From positions 1,054,001-1,118,000 of the forward strand of contig NZ_CP072793.1 of NCBI RefSeq assembly GCF_017901175.1: 64,000 nucleotides of DNA, read 5' to 3'. The stretch comes from Thiothrix unzii. Lineage in GTDB: Bacteria; Pseudomonadota; Gammaproteobacteria; Thiotrichales; Thiotrichaceae. How positions within the stretch are numbered: position 1 is the stretch's first letter; every line of letters begins with the position of its first letter. Under the pieces are notes generated by a model. The model was not told the DNA's origin, searched no databases, and saw nothing but the letters and a program-made list of their open reading frames with translations. This document shows positions 47,878-57,408 of this stretch, piece by piece. A program made the translations under genes and the position numbers.

Positions 47878-49479
47878 TCAGATTTGCCGCACCTGAATAT
47901 TCAGTATCTGGATGCGGTAGGCAATTTGCCGTGGGGTCATATTCAGCAACCGCGCCGCCTTGGCTTGCACCCAACCCGCTTCTTCCAGTGCGGCAATCAC
48001 GCGCTCACGTTCGTCCAGATCCGGGTCATTCAAATCCGCCTTCGGTTTGCCGCTACCTGCACCTCCCGTAGAGACGCAAAATTTTGCGTCTCTACCACCA
48101 CCACAGCCATCATCAGCCGGAAACTGGCTATCCAGCCCCGTCAAACGAATGACCTGCTGGTCAATATGCCCATCGGCGCTGAGGATCGCGGCACGTTCCA
48201 TGCAATTTTCCAACTCGCGCACATTGCCCGGCCAGCCGTGGTGCATGAGCGCACGAATCGCGCCGTCCCCAATATCCAGCGGTCGCCCTTGCTTGTTGCT
48301 GATTTTATTGACCAGAAAGCGGGCAAGGTCAGGGATGTCTTCCAGCCGTTCGCGTAACGGCGGCATGATGATGGGCATCACATTGAGGCGGTAATACAAG
48401 TCTTCGCGGAATTCGCCTGCCCGCACTTCCTGTTCCAGATTGCGGTTGGTGGCGGCAATCACGCGTACATCGACCTTGAGAGTGCGCGTACCGCCGACGC
48501 GCTCGAATTCGCCTTCCTGCAAGACCCGTAGTAATTTGGCTTGGAACGCGGGGGTGATTTCGCCGATTTCATCCAGAAACAGCGTGCCGCCATCGGCTTG
48601 CTCAAAACGCCCCTTACGCTGACTGACCGCACCAGTAAACGCACCTTTTTCGTGCCCGAACAGTTCGGATTCCAACAAATTGTCCGGCAAAGCGGCGCAG
48701 TTGAGTTTGATGAAAGCATTGTTGGCACGCGGCGAATGGTAGTGAATGGCGTTGGCAATCAGCTCTTTACCCGTCCCGGATTCACCGCGAATGAGTACGG
48801 TGGTGTTCCACTTGGCAACTTGCCGCGCTTGGTCGAACACCACCTGCATGACGCGGGTATGCCCAATCAGGTTGGCGAAACCGGATTCGCCTTTGACCTT
48901 GCGGCGCAACGAGTCGCGTTCTTTTTGCAGTTCCTGTTTGTCGCTGGCGACTTCGTTGGCAAGGACTACATTTTGCCCGATTAGGTTGCCGATCATTTCA
49001 AGGAAGCGGCGGCGTTCGCCCAGTAAGTGCAATTCAGCGGGGGGTTGTGCAGCTAATACGCCGACGATTTCATCGCCACGGGCGCGGATCGGTACGGCAA
49101 TAAGCGGCAACACCGGATTGTATACGCCGAGTTTGTCGAGGAAACGCGGTTCGTCGGCTAACTTGCGGATAATCAGCGGCTTATCCATTTCAATCGCCAG
49201 CCCCATGATGCCTTCGCCCGCACGGTAGCGCACATTTTCCACGGTAAGTTTGTCGGCACGGTGCAATTCCAGCAGCAGCAAATCACCGCTGTCACCGTCG
49301 AGTAGGCTGACCATGCCGTGTTCGAGCTGGCCTTCTTCGTGCAGTACGCGCAACACTTCGCGCAAGGTTTCCTTGAGGTTGAGGGAACGGCTTAACACCT
49401 TGCTGACGGCGTAAATACAGGCAAGTTCGTCTTCCAGCAAGTTGAGGGTTTGTTGCAATTGCGCATTGTCGTGGCTCAT
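47878..49479 (-). CDS. nifA: Nif-specific transcriptional activator NifA
   Basis: NifA activates sigma-54 promoters of the nif genes. An N-terminal GAF domain (about residues 20-170) is followed by the AAA+ domain with Walker [13 protein letters not shown], the sigma-54 contact loop GAFTGA and LFLDEIGEI, and a C-terminal Fis-type helix-turn-helix ([18 protein letters not shown]). The linker at about residues 462-471 contains the 28-bp palindrome, read as [10 protein letters not shown]. The ATG at 49479 overlaps the nifL stop by 4 bp. Confidence 0.96.
   Translation of the reverse strand: MSHDNAQLQQTLNLLEDELACIYAVSKVLSRSLNLKETLREVLRVLHEEGQLEHGMVSLLDGDSGDLLLLELHRADKLTVENVRYRAGEGIMGLAIEMDKPLIIRKLADEPRFLDKLGVYNPVLPLIAVPIRARGDEIVGVLAAQPPAELHLLGERRRFLEMIGNLIGQNVVLANEVASDKQELQKERDSLRRKVKGESGFANLIGHTRVMQVVFDQARQVAKWNTTVLIRGESGTGKELIANAIHYHSPRANNAFIKLNCAALPDNLLESELFGHEKGAFTGAVSQRKGRFEQADGGTLFLDEIGEITPAFQAKLLRVLQEGEFERVGGTRTLKVDVRVIAATNRNLEQEVRAGEFREDLYYRLNVMPIIMPPLRERLEDIPDLARFLVNKISNKQGRPLDIGDGAIRALMHHGWPGNVRELENCMERAAILSADGHIDQQVIRLTGLDSQFPADDGCGGGRDAKFCVSTGGAGSGKPKADLNDPDLDERERVIAALEEAGWVQAKAARLLNMTPRQIAYRIQILNIQVRQI
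48068..48095. repeat. 28-bp palindromic element inside nifA
   Basis: This is a perfect palindrome with the arms GTAGAGACGCAAAA and TTTTGCGTCTCTAC. It is translated in the linker between the AAA+ and DNA-binding domains and brings in one cysteine. Confidence 0.92.
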
Positions 49480-51044
49480 TCCATCCCCCCGTTGCTGGCT
49501 TTTAGGGGTAGGTTGACGCGGATACGGCAACCGTTGGGGTAATCGGGGTCGATGCTGATACTGCCGTCGTGGTTGTTGACGATTTCTTGCGCCATGCACA
49601 AGCCCATGCCGACATTGCCGTTGCCGCGTTTCCAGCCGCTGTGGAAGGGTTCAAACACTTTTAAGCGTTGCGCGGGCGGAATGCCAATGCCGTTGTCGGT
49701 GATTTCCACGCTAATGCTGTCGTCGTGCAAACGGGTGTGAATACGCAATTCGCGGTAGACGCGCCCGGCTTCGTGCAGGGCGAGCAAGGCATTGTCGAGC
49801 AGGTAATTGAACATACGCCGCAATGAGGCTTCATTACCCATGAGCGCAGGCAGGACAGGTTCAGGTCGCCAATCGACGACCACGCCTTCGGAAAGCATCC
49901 GGTCAGTCGCAATAATCAGCAAGTCTTTGAGTACCTGATTAATGTTGACCAAGGAATACGTGCCGTGTTCGGCTCTGGGGATTGCCATGCGCATGGCATT
50001 GATGGCGCGGTAAGACGATTCCAGCACTTGCTGCAACACGGGGTACAGGGCTTCGGTGGAAGAGGGCGGCATGACCAGGGCGGCTTGGATCACGTTGAGC
50101 GGAGTTTCCAGTTGGAAAATCGCACCTGCCAAGGTTTCGCGGATGCTGCTGGTGAGTTCTTGTTCCGCCATTTGCACTTTGAGGTGTTGGATGCGGGCAC
50201 GTTCCAGCTCGGCTTTGCGGGTGGTGATGTCGGTGGCAACTAGCAACAAATAATGTCCGCCACTGTTGGTTAGGGCGAAATAATTTTTGGCAGCATCGTC
50301 GAGTTCTTCGACGTGGATGCCGGAGAGGGTGAACCAGCATTCGTTGCCATTGGGCGCGTCGAAACGGACTTGCACGTCGTGGAAATTGTCGAAGGTTTCA
50401 CCCTCTAGTGTGGGCAGCCGATCCTTGAGCGCATCGAGGAATAGATGGACGGGTTCGATTGTACCGAATTCGACTTTGAGGCGTTTGTAGGCTTTGTTAT
50501 CCATCAGGATATTGCGGTTGCTGTCGAGCAATACCACGATGGCCGGGGCGAGGTCGAAAATGGTGTCGGAAAGGATTTTTTGGTGTTTGAGTTGCTGTTC
50601 CAGATTGTGAATGACCGATATGTCGCGGTGCATTCCGAGGAAGTTGGTGATATTACGCTGGGCATCCAACACGGGGGCAACGGTGACTTCGGCGAGGTAG
50701 CGTTGGCCCGCTTTGTTGCGGTTGATGAGTGTGCCGCGCCATTCTTTGCCGCTTTGGATGGTGCGCCACAGGGTGCGGTAAAGTTCCAGCGGGGTGGTTT
50801 TGCAGGACAGTACCGATTCGTTTTGTCCGCAAATCTCGTCGCGGGAATAGCCGGTTAATTCCTCAAACGCGCTGTTGACGTAGAGGATATTGGCGCGGGT
50901 ATCGGTGATGGAAATGGCAACAGGGGCTTGCTCCACGGTTTCGAGGATGGCTTGCAGCGACAGGCCGGGGGTCACATGCTCGAATCCGGCAATGTGCGAG
51001 AGGTCGGCGTAGTGTTCGGCGAATGAGGTGCTTGGCTTGTGCAT
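49476..51044 (-). CDS. nifL: Nitrogen fixation regulator NifL
   Basis: NifL inhibits NifA in response to oxygen and fixed nitrogen. The 522-residue protein has an N-terminal PAS domain that would bind FAD (APVAISITDTRANILYVNSAFEELTGYSRDEI), a second PAS region, a helical segment (LAGAIFQLETPLNVIQAAL) and a GHKL ATPase domain (NYLLDNALLALHEA, EITDNGIGIPP, GNVGMGLCMAQEIV). The ATG at 51044 lies just after its sigma-54 promoter; the longer frame from 51137 runs across that promoter. It overlaps nifA by 4 bp. Confidence 0.92.
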   Translation of the reverse strand: MHKPSTSFAEHYADLSHIAGFEHVTPGLSLQAILETVEQAPVAISITDTRANILYVNSAFEELTGYSRDEICGQNESVLSCKTTPLELYRTLWRTIQSGKEWRGTLINRNKAGQRYLAEVTVAPVLDAQRNITNFLGMHRDISVIHNLEQQLKHQKILSDTIFDLAPAIVVLLDSNRNILMDNKAYKRLKVEFGTIEPVHLFLDALKDRLPTLEGETFDNFHDVQVRFDAPNGNECWFTLSGIHVEELDDAAKNYFALTNSGGHYLLLVATDITTRKAELERARIQHLKVQMAEQELTSSIRETLAGAIFQLETPLNVIQAALVMPPSSTEALYPVLQQVLESSYRAINAMRMAIPRAEHGTYSLVNINQVLKDLLIIATDRMLSEGVVVDWRPEPVLPALMGNEASLRRMFNYLLDNALLALHEAGRVYRELRIHTRLHDDSISVEITDNGIGIPPAQRLKVFEPFHSGWKRGNGNVGMGLCMAQEIVNNHDGSISIDPDYPNGCRIRVNLPLKASNGGME

Positions 51045-51076
51045 AACGGTTTCCACGGTTGCTGTGTTTATTGCGG

Positions 51077-51092
51077 TGCAATAGGCGTGCCA
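51077..51092 (-). promoter_or_regulatory. Sigma-54 promoter of nifLA
   Basis: Read on the minus strand, TGGCACGCCTATTGCA is a perfect -24/-12 match 33 bp before the nifL ATG. It makes nifLA likely to be activated by NifA itself or by NtrC. Confidence 0.8.
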
Positions 51093-51162
51093 GCGTGTTG
51101 GCGGGAATGGGGTAATACGCTGGGTGGTGTGGTACATGTGTAGATTGTGTAGATGCGCGTGT

Positions 51163-51190
51163 GTAGAGACGCAAGATTTTGCGTCTCTAC
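51163..51190. repeat. 28-bp palindromic element between nifL and rnfA
   Basis: The arms GTAGAGACGCAAG and TTTGCGTCTCTAC (51163-51190) form the only intergenic copy of this element in the window, between the two divergent sigma-54 promoters. Confidence 0.9.
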
Positions 51191-51215
51191 GGTGGTGGGT
51201 GCGGAGGCGAATGGT

Positions 51216-51231
51216 TGTCGCAAACCCGACA
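51216..51231. promoter_or_regulatory. NifA-type activator site shared by nifL and rnfA
   Basis: An exact TGT-N10-ACA motif lies 74 bp from the rnfA promoter and about 124 bp from the nifL promoter. It is the only such site seen in the 313-bp gap, which otherwise holds the two promoters and the palindrome. Confidence 0.65.
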
Positions 51232-51305
51232 ATTCCCCACCTTTGTCACAAACCACACGCCGCAAAATCCACCCAAAACCCACGCCCCGCAAGGCTTGCA
51301 GAGGC

Positions 51306-51321
51306 TGGCACGCTCCCTGCA
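51306..51321 (+). promoter_or_regulatory. Sigma-54 promoter of the rnf operon
   Basis: TGGCACGCTCCCTGCA fits the -24/-12 consensus with one change in the -12 region. It is 36 bp upstream of the rnfA ATG. Confidence 0.78.
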
Positions 51322-51357
51322 TTGCCTTTGCCACAGATGATTCTCAGGGAATGCGCA

Positions 51358-51933
51358 ATGGAATATTTCATGATCTTGCTCGGTACGGTACTGGTGAACA
51401 ACGTGGTGTTGGTCAAGTTCCTAGGGCTTTGCCCGTTCATGGGCGTTTCCAAGCAGATTGATTCGGCGATTGGCATGGGCATGGCTACCACCTTCGTACT
51501 GACGCTGGCTTCGGTGGCGGGCTGGATGCTGGAGCATTGGGTGTTGCAGCCGTTTGATCTGGGTTTCCTGCGCATCCTGTCGTTCATTCTGGTGATTGCG
51601 GCGACGGTGCAGTTTACCGAGATGGTGATTAAGAAAGTGTCGCCTGCGTTGTATCAGGTGTTGGGGATTTTCTTGCCGCTGATTACCACCAATTGCGCGG
51701 TACTGGGCGTGGCGCTGCTGAATGTGCAAGAACAGCACAGTTTTCTGCAAACCTTGCTGTATGGCTTTGGGTCGGCGGTGGGGTTTACCTTGGTGCTGGT
51801 GATTTTTGCGGGTTTGCGGGAACGGTTGGCGTTGGCACAAGTGCCAGCGGCGTTTGGCGGGTTGCCGATTGCGTTCATTGTTGCCGGGTTGTTGTCGCTG
51901 GCCTTTATGGGCTTTGCGGGGCTGGCGAGCTAA
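51358..51933 (+). CDS. rnfA: Electron transport complex subunit RnfA
   Basis: Rnf complexes in diazotrophs use the proton or sodium gradient to drive electrons from NADH to ferredoxin for nitrogenase. RnfA is a membrane subunit; this 191-residue protein has six hydrophobic segments and the family motifs [18 protein letters not shown] and [14 protein letters not shown], with two cysteines (one in each) that bind an iron-sulfur cluster at the RnfA/E interface. The ATG at 51358 is chosen because the promoter lies just upstream. rnfB follows after 18 bp. Confidence 0.95.
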   Translation: MEYFMILLGTVLVNNVVLVKFLGLCPFMGVSKQIDSAIGMGMATTFVLTLASVAGWMLEHWVLQPFDLGFLRILSFILVIAATVQFTEMVIKKVSPALYQVLGIFLPLITTNCAVLGVALLNVQEQHSFLQTLLYGFGSAVGFTLVLVIFAGLRERLALAQVPAAFGGLPIAFIVAGLLSLAFMGFAGLAS

Positions 51934-51951
51934 TAGGAAAGGGAGTAGAGC

Positions 51952-52488
51952 ATGACTGCGATTCTGATTTTGATGACCTTGGGGTTGTTGCTGGGCGGGC
52001 TGTTAGGGCTGGCAGGTCAGTATTTCAAGGTGGAAGGCAACCCGTTACAGGAAGAAATTGAATCACTGTTGCCCGGTTCGCAGTGTGGGCAGTGCGGCTT
52101 TCCTGGTTGCAGCCCGGCGGCGGAGGCGATTGCGAATGGTGCAGCCCCCGTGACCGCTTGCCCGCCCGGTGGTAAGGCGTTGGCGGAAACGCTGGCGGCG
52201 AAACTGGGGGTGAGTGTTGACCTTTCCGGCGTGGCGGATAAGGGGCCGATGATTGCGTATGTGCATGAAAACTTGTGCATCGGTTGCACCAAGTGCTTTA
52301 AGCGTTGCCCGACGGATGCGATTTTGGGCAGTTCCAAGCAGATTCATGCGGTGTTTGCGGATGCTTGCACCGGCTGTGAGAAATGCTTTGAGGTTTGCCC
52401 GACGGAATGTATTGAAATGCGCCCGCTGACGCATACGGTGCAGACGTGGTATTGGCCGAGTCCGATGATGACAGGAGTTGCAGCATGA
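51952..52488 (+). CDS. rnfB: Electron transport complex subunit RnfB
   Basis: RnfB is a membrane-anchored iron-sulfur protein. One N-terminal helix (ILILMTLGLLLGGLLGLAG) leads to a four-cysteine cluster motif (PGSQCGQCGFPGCSPAAEAI and a later ACPPGG) and two 4Fe-4S ferredoxin motifs (CIGCTKCFKRCP and CTGCEKCFEVCP). The 178-residue length is normal for the family. Its stop overlaps rnfC by 4 bp. Confidence 0.95.
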   Translation: MTAILILMTLGLLLGGLLGLAGQYFKVEGNPLQEEIESLLPGSQCGQCGFPGCSPAAEAIANGAAPVTACPPGGKALAETLAAKLGVSVDLSGVADKGPMIAYVHENLCIGCTKCFKRCPTDAILGSSKQIHAVFADACTGCEKCFEVCPTECIEMRPLTHTVQTWYWPSPMMTGVAA

Positions 52489-54002
52489 CTTTCTTTGCAA
52501 CCCAAAAAATCAGCAAGCTGTTCCGCATCCGTGGCGGCGTACACCCGCACGATTGCAAGACCCTGAGCGCGGACAAAGCCATCGAAGACCTGCCGATACC
52601 CAGCCTGTTGCACATTCCCTTGCAGCAGCACATCGGCGCGGCGGCAAAACCGGCAGTCAAGCGCGGCGATCATGTCCTCAAGGGGCAGTTACTCGCTAAC
52701 AGTCAGGGAATGATTTCCGCGCCCATCCATGCCCCCACCTCCGGGCGCGTCGTCGGGGTCGGGCATTACCCCGCGCACCACGCCTCCGGCTTGTCGGTAC
52801 ACACCATCACCCTGCAACCGGATGGCAAGGATGAGTGGATCGAACTTCCCCCACCCGCTGACCCGTTCACCCTCGATCCCGCCGAAATCGCCACCCGCGT
52901 CGCTGCTGCCGGAATTGTCGGCATGGGCGGCGCAACCTTCCCCTCCGCCGTCAAACTCAACCTGCGCAACCGTTACCAGTTGCACACGCTGGTCATCAAC
53001 GGCGCGGAATGCGAACCCTACCTGACCTGCGATGACCGCATCATGCGCGAATATTCCGCCAACGTGATCGACGGCATCCGCATTATGGCTTACGCGCTGG
53101 GGGTAGAAAACATCATCATCGGCATCGAAAACAACAAACCACAAGCACAAGCCGCGATGCGCGAAGCCGCTACCGCCTTCCCCAACATCCAGGTGGTCGG
53201 CTTACCGATGCGCTACCCGATGGGGTCGGAAAAACATCTGGTACAAACCCTCACCGGGCTGGAAACACCAGCGCGTGGCTTGACCGCCGACATCGGCATT
53301 GTGGTGCATAACCCGGCAACCGCGCTGGCAGTCCGCGATGCTTTGCGCGAAGGCAAACCGCTCGTCTCCCGAGTCGTCACCGTTTCCGGCGGGGCAGTGC
53401 GCCAGCCGCGCAATCTGCGCGTATTGCTGGGCACGAAAGTGCAGGACGTGATCGACCATTGCGAAGGTTTCAACGTCGAACCGACCCGCCTGATCAGTGG
53501 CGGGCCGATGATGGGCAACCTGCTGCCCGATACCCGTGTGCCGCTGGTGAAAGGTTGCAACGGTATCCTCGCCCTTACCGCCAAGGAAGTTTCTGAAAAT
53601 CAGGAATCGCCCTGCATTCGCTGCGCCAGTTGCGTGCAAGCCTGCCCGTGCGGGCTGTTGCCGCTGGAAATGGCAGCCAATGCCCGCGCAGGCAACCTCG
53701 ATGCCGTCACCAAACTGGGGCTGATGGATTGCATCGCCTGTGGCTCGTGTTCCTACGTTTGCCCTGCGCACATTCCGCTGGTGCAATATTTCAACTACGC
53801 CAAGGGTGAACTTGCCAGCCGTCAACGCGCCAAGCACAAGCAGGACGAAACCAAACGCCTGATTGAACAGCGCAACGAACGCATGGCAGCGCAAGAACGG
53901 GCGAAGAAAGAAATGATGGAACGCCGCAAGCGCGAAGCCGCCGCCAAAAAAGCTGCCGCAGCGGCTGCCGCTGCCAAAACCGCACAGGAGGCTAGCGCAT
54001 GA
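52485..54002 (+). CDS. rnfC: Electron transport complex subunit RnfC
   Basis: RnfC is the peripheral NADH-binding subunit. The 505-residue protein has an N-terminal barrel-sandwich part (FRIRGGVHPHDCKTLS), a NADH/FMN-binding region (GIVGMGGATFPSAVKL, NGAECEPYLTCDDRIM) and two 4Fe-4S motifs (CIRCASCVQACPCG and CIACGSCSYVCP). The C-terminal 80 residues are Lys/Ala/Gln-rich and likely helical. The ATG at 52485 overlaps rnfB, and the stop overlaps rnfD. Confidence 0.95.
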   Translation: MTFFATQKISKLFRIRGGVHPHDCKTLSADKAIEDLPIPSLLHIPLQQHIGAAAKPAVKRGDHVLKGQLLANSQGMISAPIHAPTSGRVVGVGHYPAHHASGLSVHTITLQPDGKDEWIELPPPADPFTLDPAEIATRVAAAGIVGMGGATFPSAVKLNLRNRYQLHTLVINGAECEPYLTCDDRIMREYSANVIDGIRIMAYALGVENIIIGIENNKPQAQAAMREAATAFPNIQVVGLPMRYPMGSEKHLVQTLTGLETPARGLTADIGIVVHNPATALAVRDALREGKPLVSRVVTVSGGAVRQPRNLRVLLGTKVQDVIDHCEGFNVEPTRLISGGPMMGNLLPDTRVPLVKGCNGILALTAKEVSENQESPCIRCASCVQACPCGLLPLEMAANARAGNLDAVTKLGLMDCIACGSCSYVCPAHIPLVQYFNYAKGELASRQRAKHKQDETKRLIEQRNERMAAQERAKKEMMERRKREAAAKKAAAAAAAAKTAQEASA

Positions 54003-55003
54003 GCCTGTTGATTTCCAGCCCGCACACCCATTCCGGCAAAAGCGTCCAGAACACCATGTTGCTGGTGATGTTGGCACTTGCCCCCGCGACCATTTTCGGC
54101 TTGTACCTGTTTGGTTTGCCTGCCATCAGCTTGTTCCTGATTACCATCCTCGGCTGCGTGCTGGCGGAAGCGATGGCACTGAAAATCATGGGCAAACCCG
54201 TAGGCAAATACCTCAGCGACGGTTCGGCGATCCTCACCGGCTGGTTACTGGCGTTAAGTTTGCCACCGACTGCACCTTGGTGGATTGGGTTGTTGGGTGC
54301 ATTTCTCGCCATCATCATTGGCAAGCAAGTGTTTGGCGGCATCGGGCAAAACCTGTTCAACCCGGCAATGGTGGCGCGGGTGGCGTTGCTGATTTCGTTC
54401 CCGCTGGAAATGACCACGTGGGTGACGGTTGATGGGGTGAGTGGCGCAACGCCTTTGGGGCATATCCGTACTGAAACCGGGCAGGGGCATACCTTGTCGA
54501 GCTTTGCCGACAGTTTGCCGAGTGTCAGCGACATGGGGCTGGGAATGATGGGCGGTAGCATGGGCGAAACGTCGGCAGTATTGCTGCTGCTGGGCGGCTT
54601 GTTCCTGCTGTGGAAACGCATTATTACTTGGCATATTCCTGTGTCGCTGCTTGGTACATTGTTGCTATTGGCGGGGATCATGCACGCCATCAACCCCGAC
54701 GTTTACCCCGGTGCGGAAGTGCATTTGCTGGCGGGGGCGACTTTGCTGGGTGCGTTTTTCATTGCTACCGATTTGGTCACATCCCCTGTGTCAGCTACCG
54801 GACAACTGATTTTTGGGGCGGGCTGTGGGCTGCTGGTGTACGTGATTCGTACATGGGCGGGCTACCCCGAAGGCATGGCGTTCGCCGTCATGCTGATGAA
54901 TGCGCTGACCCCGCTGATTGACCACTATTTCCGCCCGCGCATTTACGGGCGTGACCGCAAGGGCGAACCGCTCAACTATGCCAGCGGGGAGAACAAACCA
55001 TGA
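53999..55003 (+). CDS. rnfD: Electron transport complex subunit RnfD
   Basis: RnfD is a membrane subunit with covalently bound FMN. The 334-residue protein has about nine hydrophobic segments, and the flavinylation-type motif DGVSGATPLG sits in the periplasmic loop after about residue 145. The SPHTHSGKSVQNTMLLVMLALAP start is typical. Both ends overlap neighbours by 4 bp (ATGA). Confidence 0.93.
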   Translation: MSLLISSPHTHSGKSVQNTMLLVMLALAPATIFGLYLFGLPAISLFLITILGCVLAEAMALKIMGKPVGKYLSDGSAILTGWLLALSLPPTAPWWIGLLGAFLAIIIGKQVFGGIGQNLFNPAMVARVALLISFPLEMTTWVTVDGVSGATPLGHIRTETGQGHTLSSFADSLPSVSDMGLGMMGGSMGETSAVLLLLGGLFLLWKRIITWHIPVSLLGTLLLLAGIMHAINPDVYPGAEVHLLAGATLLGAFFIATDLVTSPVSATGQLIFGAGCGLLVYVIRTWAGYPEGMAFAVMLMNALTPLIDHYFRPRIYGRDRKGEPLNYASGENKP

Positions 55004-55626
55004 CCAACGACACCAAAATCCCGTTGCTGGAACGGATTCCCTATCAGGCGATTCTGTTAGGAGCGTGCGCCGCGATTGCCGCCGCGCTGCTCTTGGGGGT
55101 GGATAACGCCACCCGCGAACCGATTGCGCAGCGCAAGATGGAAGACCTGCAACAATCGCTGGCGCAAGTCGTGCCGGATGATTTGCACGATAACAATATG
55201 GTGGCAAAGCCGCTGCTGCTGACCGGGGCAGACGGCAAAGAGATCAAAGTTTATCAAGGCACAAAAGCGGGCAACGTCACCGCGCTGGTGTGGGAAACCG
55301 TCGGCTTCGGTTACGCGGGCGAAATCCGCACCATTATCGCGCTTGACCCGCAAGGCAAAATCCTCGGCACGCGGGTGTTGTCCCACAAGGAAACACCGGG
55401 GCTGGGCGACAAGATCGAAGCCGCCAAGGATGACTGGATCACCAAGTTCACCGGTTTGTCGCTGAGCAACCCGCCCGAAGACCAGTGGAAGGTGAAAAAA
55501 GACGGCGGGCAATTTGACCAGTTCAGCGGCGCAACCATTACCCCGCGTGCGGTGGTGAAAAGCCTGCACGAAGCATTGCAATTCTTTGAAGCCCACAAGG
55601 CGGACATGCTGGAGGTGAAACCATGA
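55000..55626 (+). CDS. rnfG: Electron transport complex subunit RnfG
   Basis: RnfG is a periplasmic subunit held by one N-terminal helix (ILLGACAAIAAALLLGV) and carrying covalent FMN at the Thr of FSGATITPRAVV near residue 175. The segment VLSHKETPGLGDKIE is a further family signature. It has 208 residues. It overlaps rnfD and rnfE by 4 bp each. Confidence 0.94.
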   Translation: MTNDTKIPLLERIPYQAILLGACAAIAAALLLGVDNATREPIAQRKMEDLQQSLAQVVPDDLHDNNMVAKPLLLTGADGKEIKVYQGTKAGNVTALVWETVGFGYAGEIRTIIALDPQGKILGTRVLSHKETPGLGDKIEAAKDDWITKFTGLSLSNPPEDQWKVKKDGGQFDQFSGATITPRAVVKSLHEALQFFEAHKADMLEVKP

Positions 55627-56261
55627 GTACCGACTATAAACGCCTCACCCGCGACGGGTTGTGGGACAACAATGTGGTGTTTGCGCAAGGCTTGGCACTG
55701 TGTCCAACGCTGGCTGTGACCAGCACCGCGACCAATGGGCTGGGCATGGGACTGGCGACTACAGCGGTGCTGGTGGTTTCCAATCTGCTGGTGTCATCGG
55801 TGCGCAATATTGTCAGTCCAGCGGTGCGGATTCCGGTTTACATTGTGCTGATTGCGACACTGGTGACGCTGGTGGACATGGCACTGAATGCGTGGGTGCA
55901 TGAGCTGTACAAAGTGCTGGGTTTGTTCATTGCGCTGATCGTGGTCAACTGTGTAATTTTAGGGCGGGCGGAATCGTATGCGTCCAAGAATTCGCTGGTG
56001 CCGTCAATGGTGGACGGGTTGATGATGGGGCTGGGTTTCACGCTGGCGTTAGTGATTCTCGGCGGGGTGCGCGAAGTGCTGGGGAGTGGCACGTTGTTTG
56101 CCAGTGCGTCGCTGTTGTTGGGCAAGGCGTTTTCCTTTATGGAACTGACCATTATTCCCGATTACAAGGGCTTTTTGTTGATGATTTTGCCGCCGGGTGG
56201 GTTTATGGCACTGGGTTTCCTGCTGGCGGGGAAACGGGTGTGGGATGGGAGAAAAGCATGA
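55623..56261 (+). CDS. rnfE: Electron transport complex subunit RnfE
   Basis: RnfE is the homologue of RnfA and pairs with it in the membrane. This 212-residue protein has six hydrophobic segments and the motifs GLWDNNVVFAQGLALCPTLAVTS and VVNCVILGRAESYA with the conserved cysteines. Its stop overlaps rnfH by 4 bp. Confidence 0.95.
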   Translation: MSTDYKRLTRDGLWDNNVVFAQGLALCPTLAVTSTATNGLGMGLATTAVLVVSNLLVSSVRNIVSPAVRIPVYIVLIATLVTLVDMALNAWVHELYKVLGLFIALIVVNCVILGRAESYASKNSLVPSMVDGLMMGLGFTLALVILGGVREVLGSGTLFASASLLLGKAFSFMELTIIPDYKGFLLMILPPGGFMALGFLLAGKRVWDGRKA

Positions 56262-56533
56262 ACGTGGGAATTGCTTACGCTGACAAGTTCAAGCAGACGT
56301 GGTTGAAGCTGGAAGTGCCGGATGGTAGCACCATCAAGGAAGCACTTGAGTTTTCGGGTTTGCTCAAGCAGTTCCCCGATATTGATCTGGAGAATCAGGC
56401 GGTGGGCATTTTCGGCAAGATCAGCAAGCTGGATACCAAGGTGGAGGATGGTGACCGGGTGGAGATTTACCGCCCGATTACGGCTGACCCGGAGACGGTG
56501 GAGCGGCGTGACCGCAATAATGATGACGAATAG
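56258..56533 (+). CDS. rnfH: RnfH-family protein
   Basis: RnfH is a small ubiquitin-like protein (beta-grasp) found with rnf operons. The 91-residue protein shows VPDGSTIKEALEFSGLL, AVGIFGKISKLDTKVEDGDRVEIYRPI, the usual family pattern. The ATG at 56258 overlaps rnfE; the frame opens earlier at 56240 but without a reason to use it. Its role in the complex is not established. Confidence 0.9.
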   Translation: MNVGIAYADKFKQTWLKLEVPDGSTIKEALEFSGLLKQFPDIDLENQAVGIFGKISKLDTKVEDGDRVEIYRPITADPETVERRDRNNDDE

Positions 56534-56551
56534 TGCAACAAGGAGTAGGTA

Positions 56552-56881
56552 ATGGCGAAGCCAGAGAAACACGTTTTCATTTGTACCCAGCAACGTCCGC
56601 ACGGGCATCCACGCGGTTCGTGCGGAGCTGATCGGGATGCGTTCTTGGTATTTGCTGCGTTCAGTATGGAACTGGATCAGCGGGGGTTGTACAACAAGGT
56701 GCAAGTTACCTCTACTGGCTGCATGGGGCCATGCAATCAGGGAGTTAGCGTGCTGGTGTACCCGGAAGGGGTGATGTATCGCGGCATTACGCAGGCAGAT
56801 ATTCCTGCGGTCATCGACCAACATCTGGTGGGTGGCAAGCCGGTGGAAAGTTTATTGATGCCTGCTGAGCATTGGGGCTAA
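56552..56881 (+). CDS. Thioredoxin-like 2Fe-2S ferredoxin (Shethna protein I type)
   Basis: The 109-residue protein has the four cysteines of thioredoxin-like 2Fe-2S ferredoxins: C11 in FICTQQRP, C24 in RGSCGAD, and C57 and C61 in GCMGPCNQGVS. The FeSI protein of Azotobacter is of this type and is linked to nitrogen fixation. It comes 18 bp after rnfH and is probably co-transcribed with the rnf genes. Confidence 0.88.
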   Translation: MAKPEKHVFICTQQRPHGHPRGSCGADRDAFLVFAAFSMELDQRGLYNKVQVTSTGCMGPCNQGVSVLVYPEGVMYRGITQADIPAVIDQHLVGGKPVESLLMPAEHWG

Positions 56882-56883
56882 CC

Positions 56884-57264
56884 ATGAACGATCATTTGGC
56901 AGAGAAAATCCTCCAGAATGTGGCGCAAGCTGATGTGATCTGTCAGGAACTCAATCGGCAAATCCTCAAGCTGGGTTTTCCGCCGGAACGTGCCGATGTG
57001 ACGCTGGGTAGCCATGTGCAATACAGCCTGCAACGCGACACCTTTTCGGGGCTGGATTCGCTGCTGGGGGTATGGATGCATCCCACCAGCGGCTACAAAA
57101 CAGGTTCGTTGCTGTTCCATGCGGATGGGACGTTCTTCGCCGAATACGACGTGTTGCAGCCGCATCCGACCAAAAGTAAGTGGTTTGTGGAGGCGGTGAC
57201 CGTGTGGGGCAAGGGTGATGACATCAAGGGCGACCCTCGTTTGTTACCTGCGTTGGGGGAGTAG
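56884..57264 (+). CDS. Conserved-looking small protein after the Shethna-type ferredoxin
   Basis: The 126-residue protein starts at an ATG 2 bp after the ferredoxin stop, so it belongs to the same transcript. It begins with a helical part (ILQNVAQADVICQELNRQIL) followed by a beta-rich part (SGLDSLLGVWMHPTSGYKTGSLLFHADGTFFAEYDV). I do not recognise the family. Its position at the end of the rnf operon suggests an accessory role in electron supply to nitrogenase. Confidence 0.65.
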   Translation: MNDHLAEKILQNVAQADVICQELNRQILKLGFPPERADVTLGSHVQYSLQRDTFSGLDSLLGVWMHPTSGYKTGSLLFHADGTFFAEYDVLQPHPTKSKWFVEAVTVWGKGDDIKGDPRLLPALGE

Positions 57265-57408
57265 CTTGTTGCCGATCCATGTCGATTGCATCACAGCGAT
57301 TGAGGGTTGTTTTTGATTGGTGAAGAGTCATCGTCGATTAGGCAAAACCATATACTGACTGCTAGACTAAAAACTCGTCTAATTTAATCTACTGGGCAGA
57401 TTCACATC

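Noticed and set aside
53202-54077. Open frame of 291 codons on the minus strand within rnfC
   Set aside because: It is antisense to a certain gene and has a Cys/Arg/Gly-rich composition without any motif.
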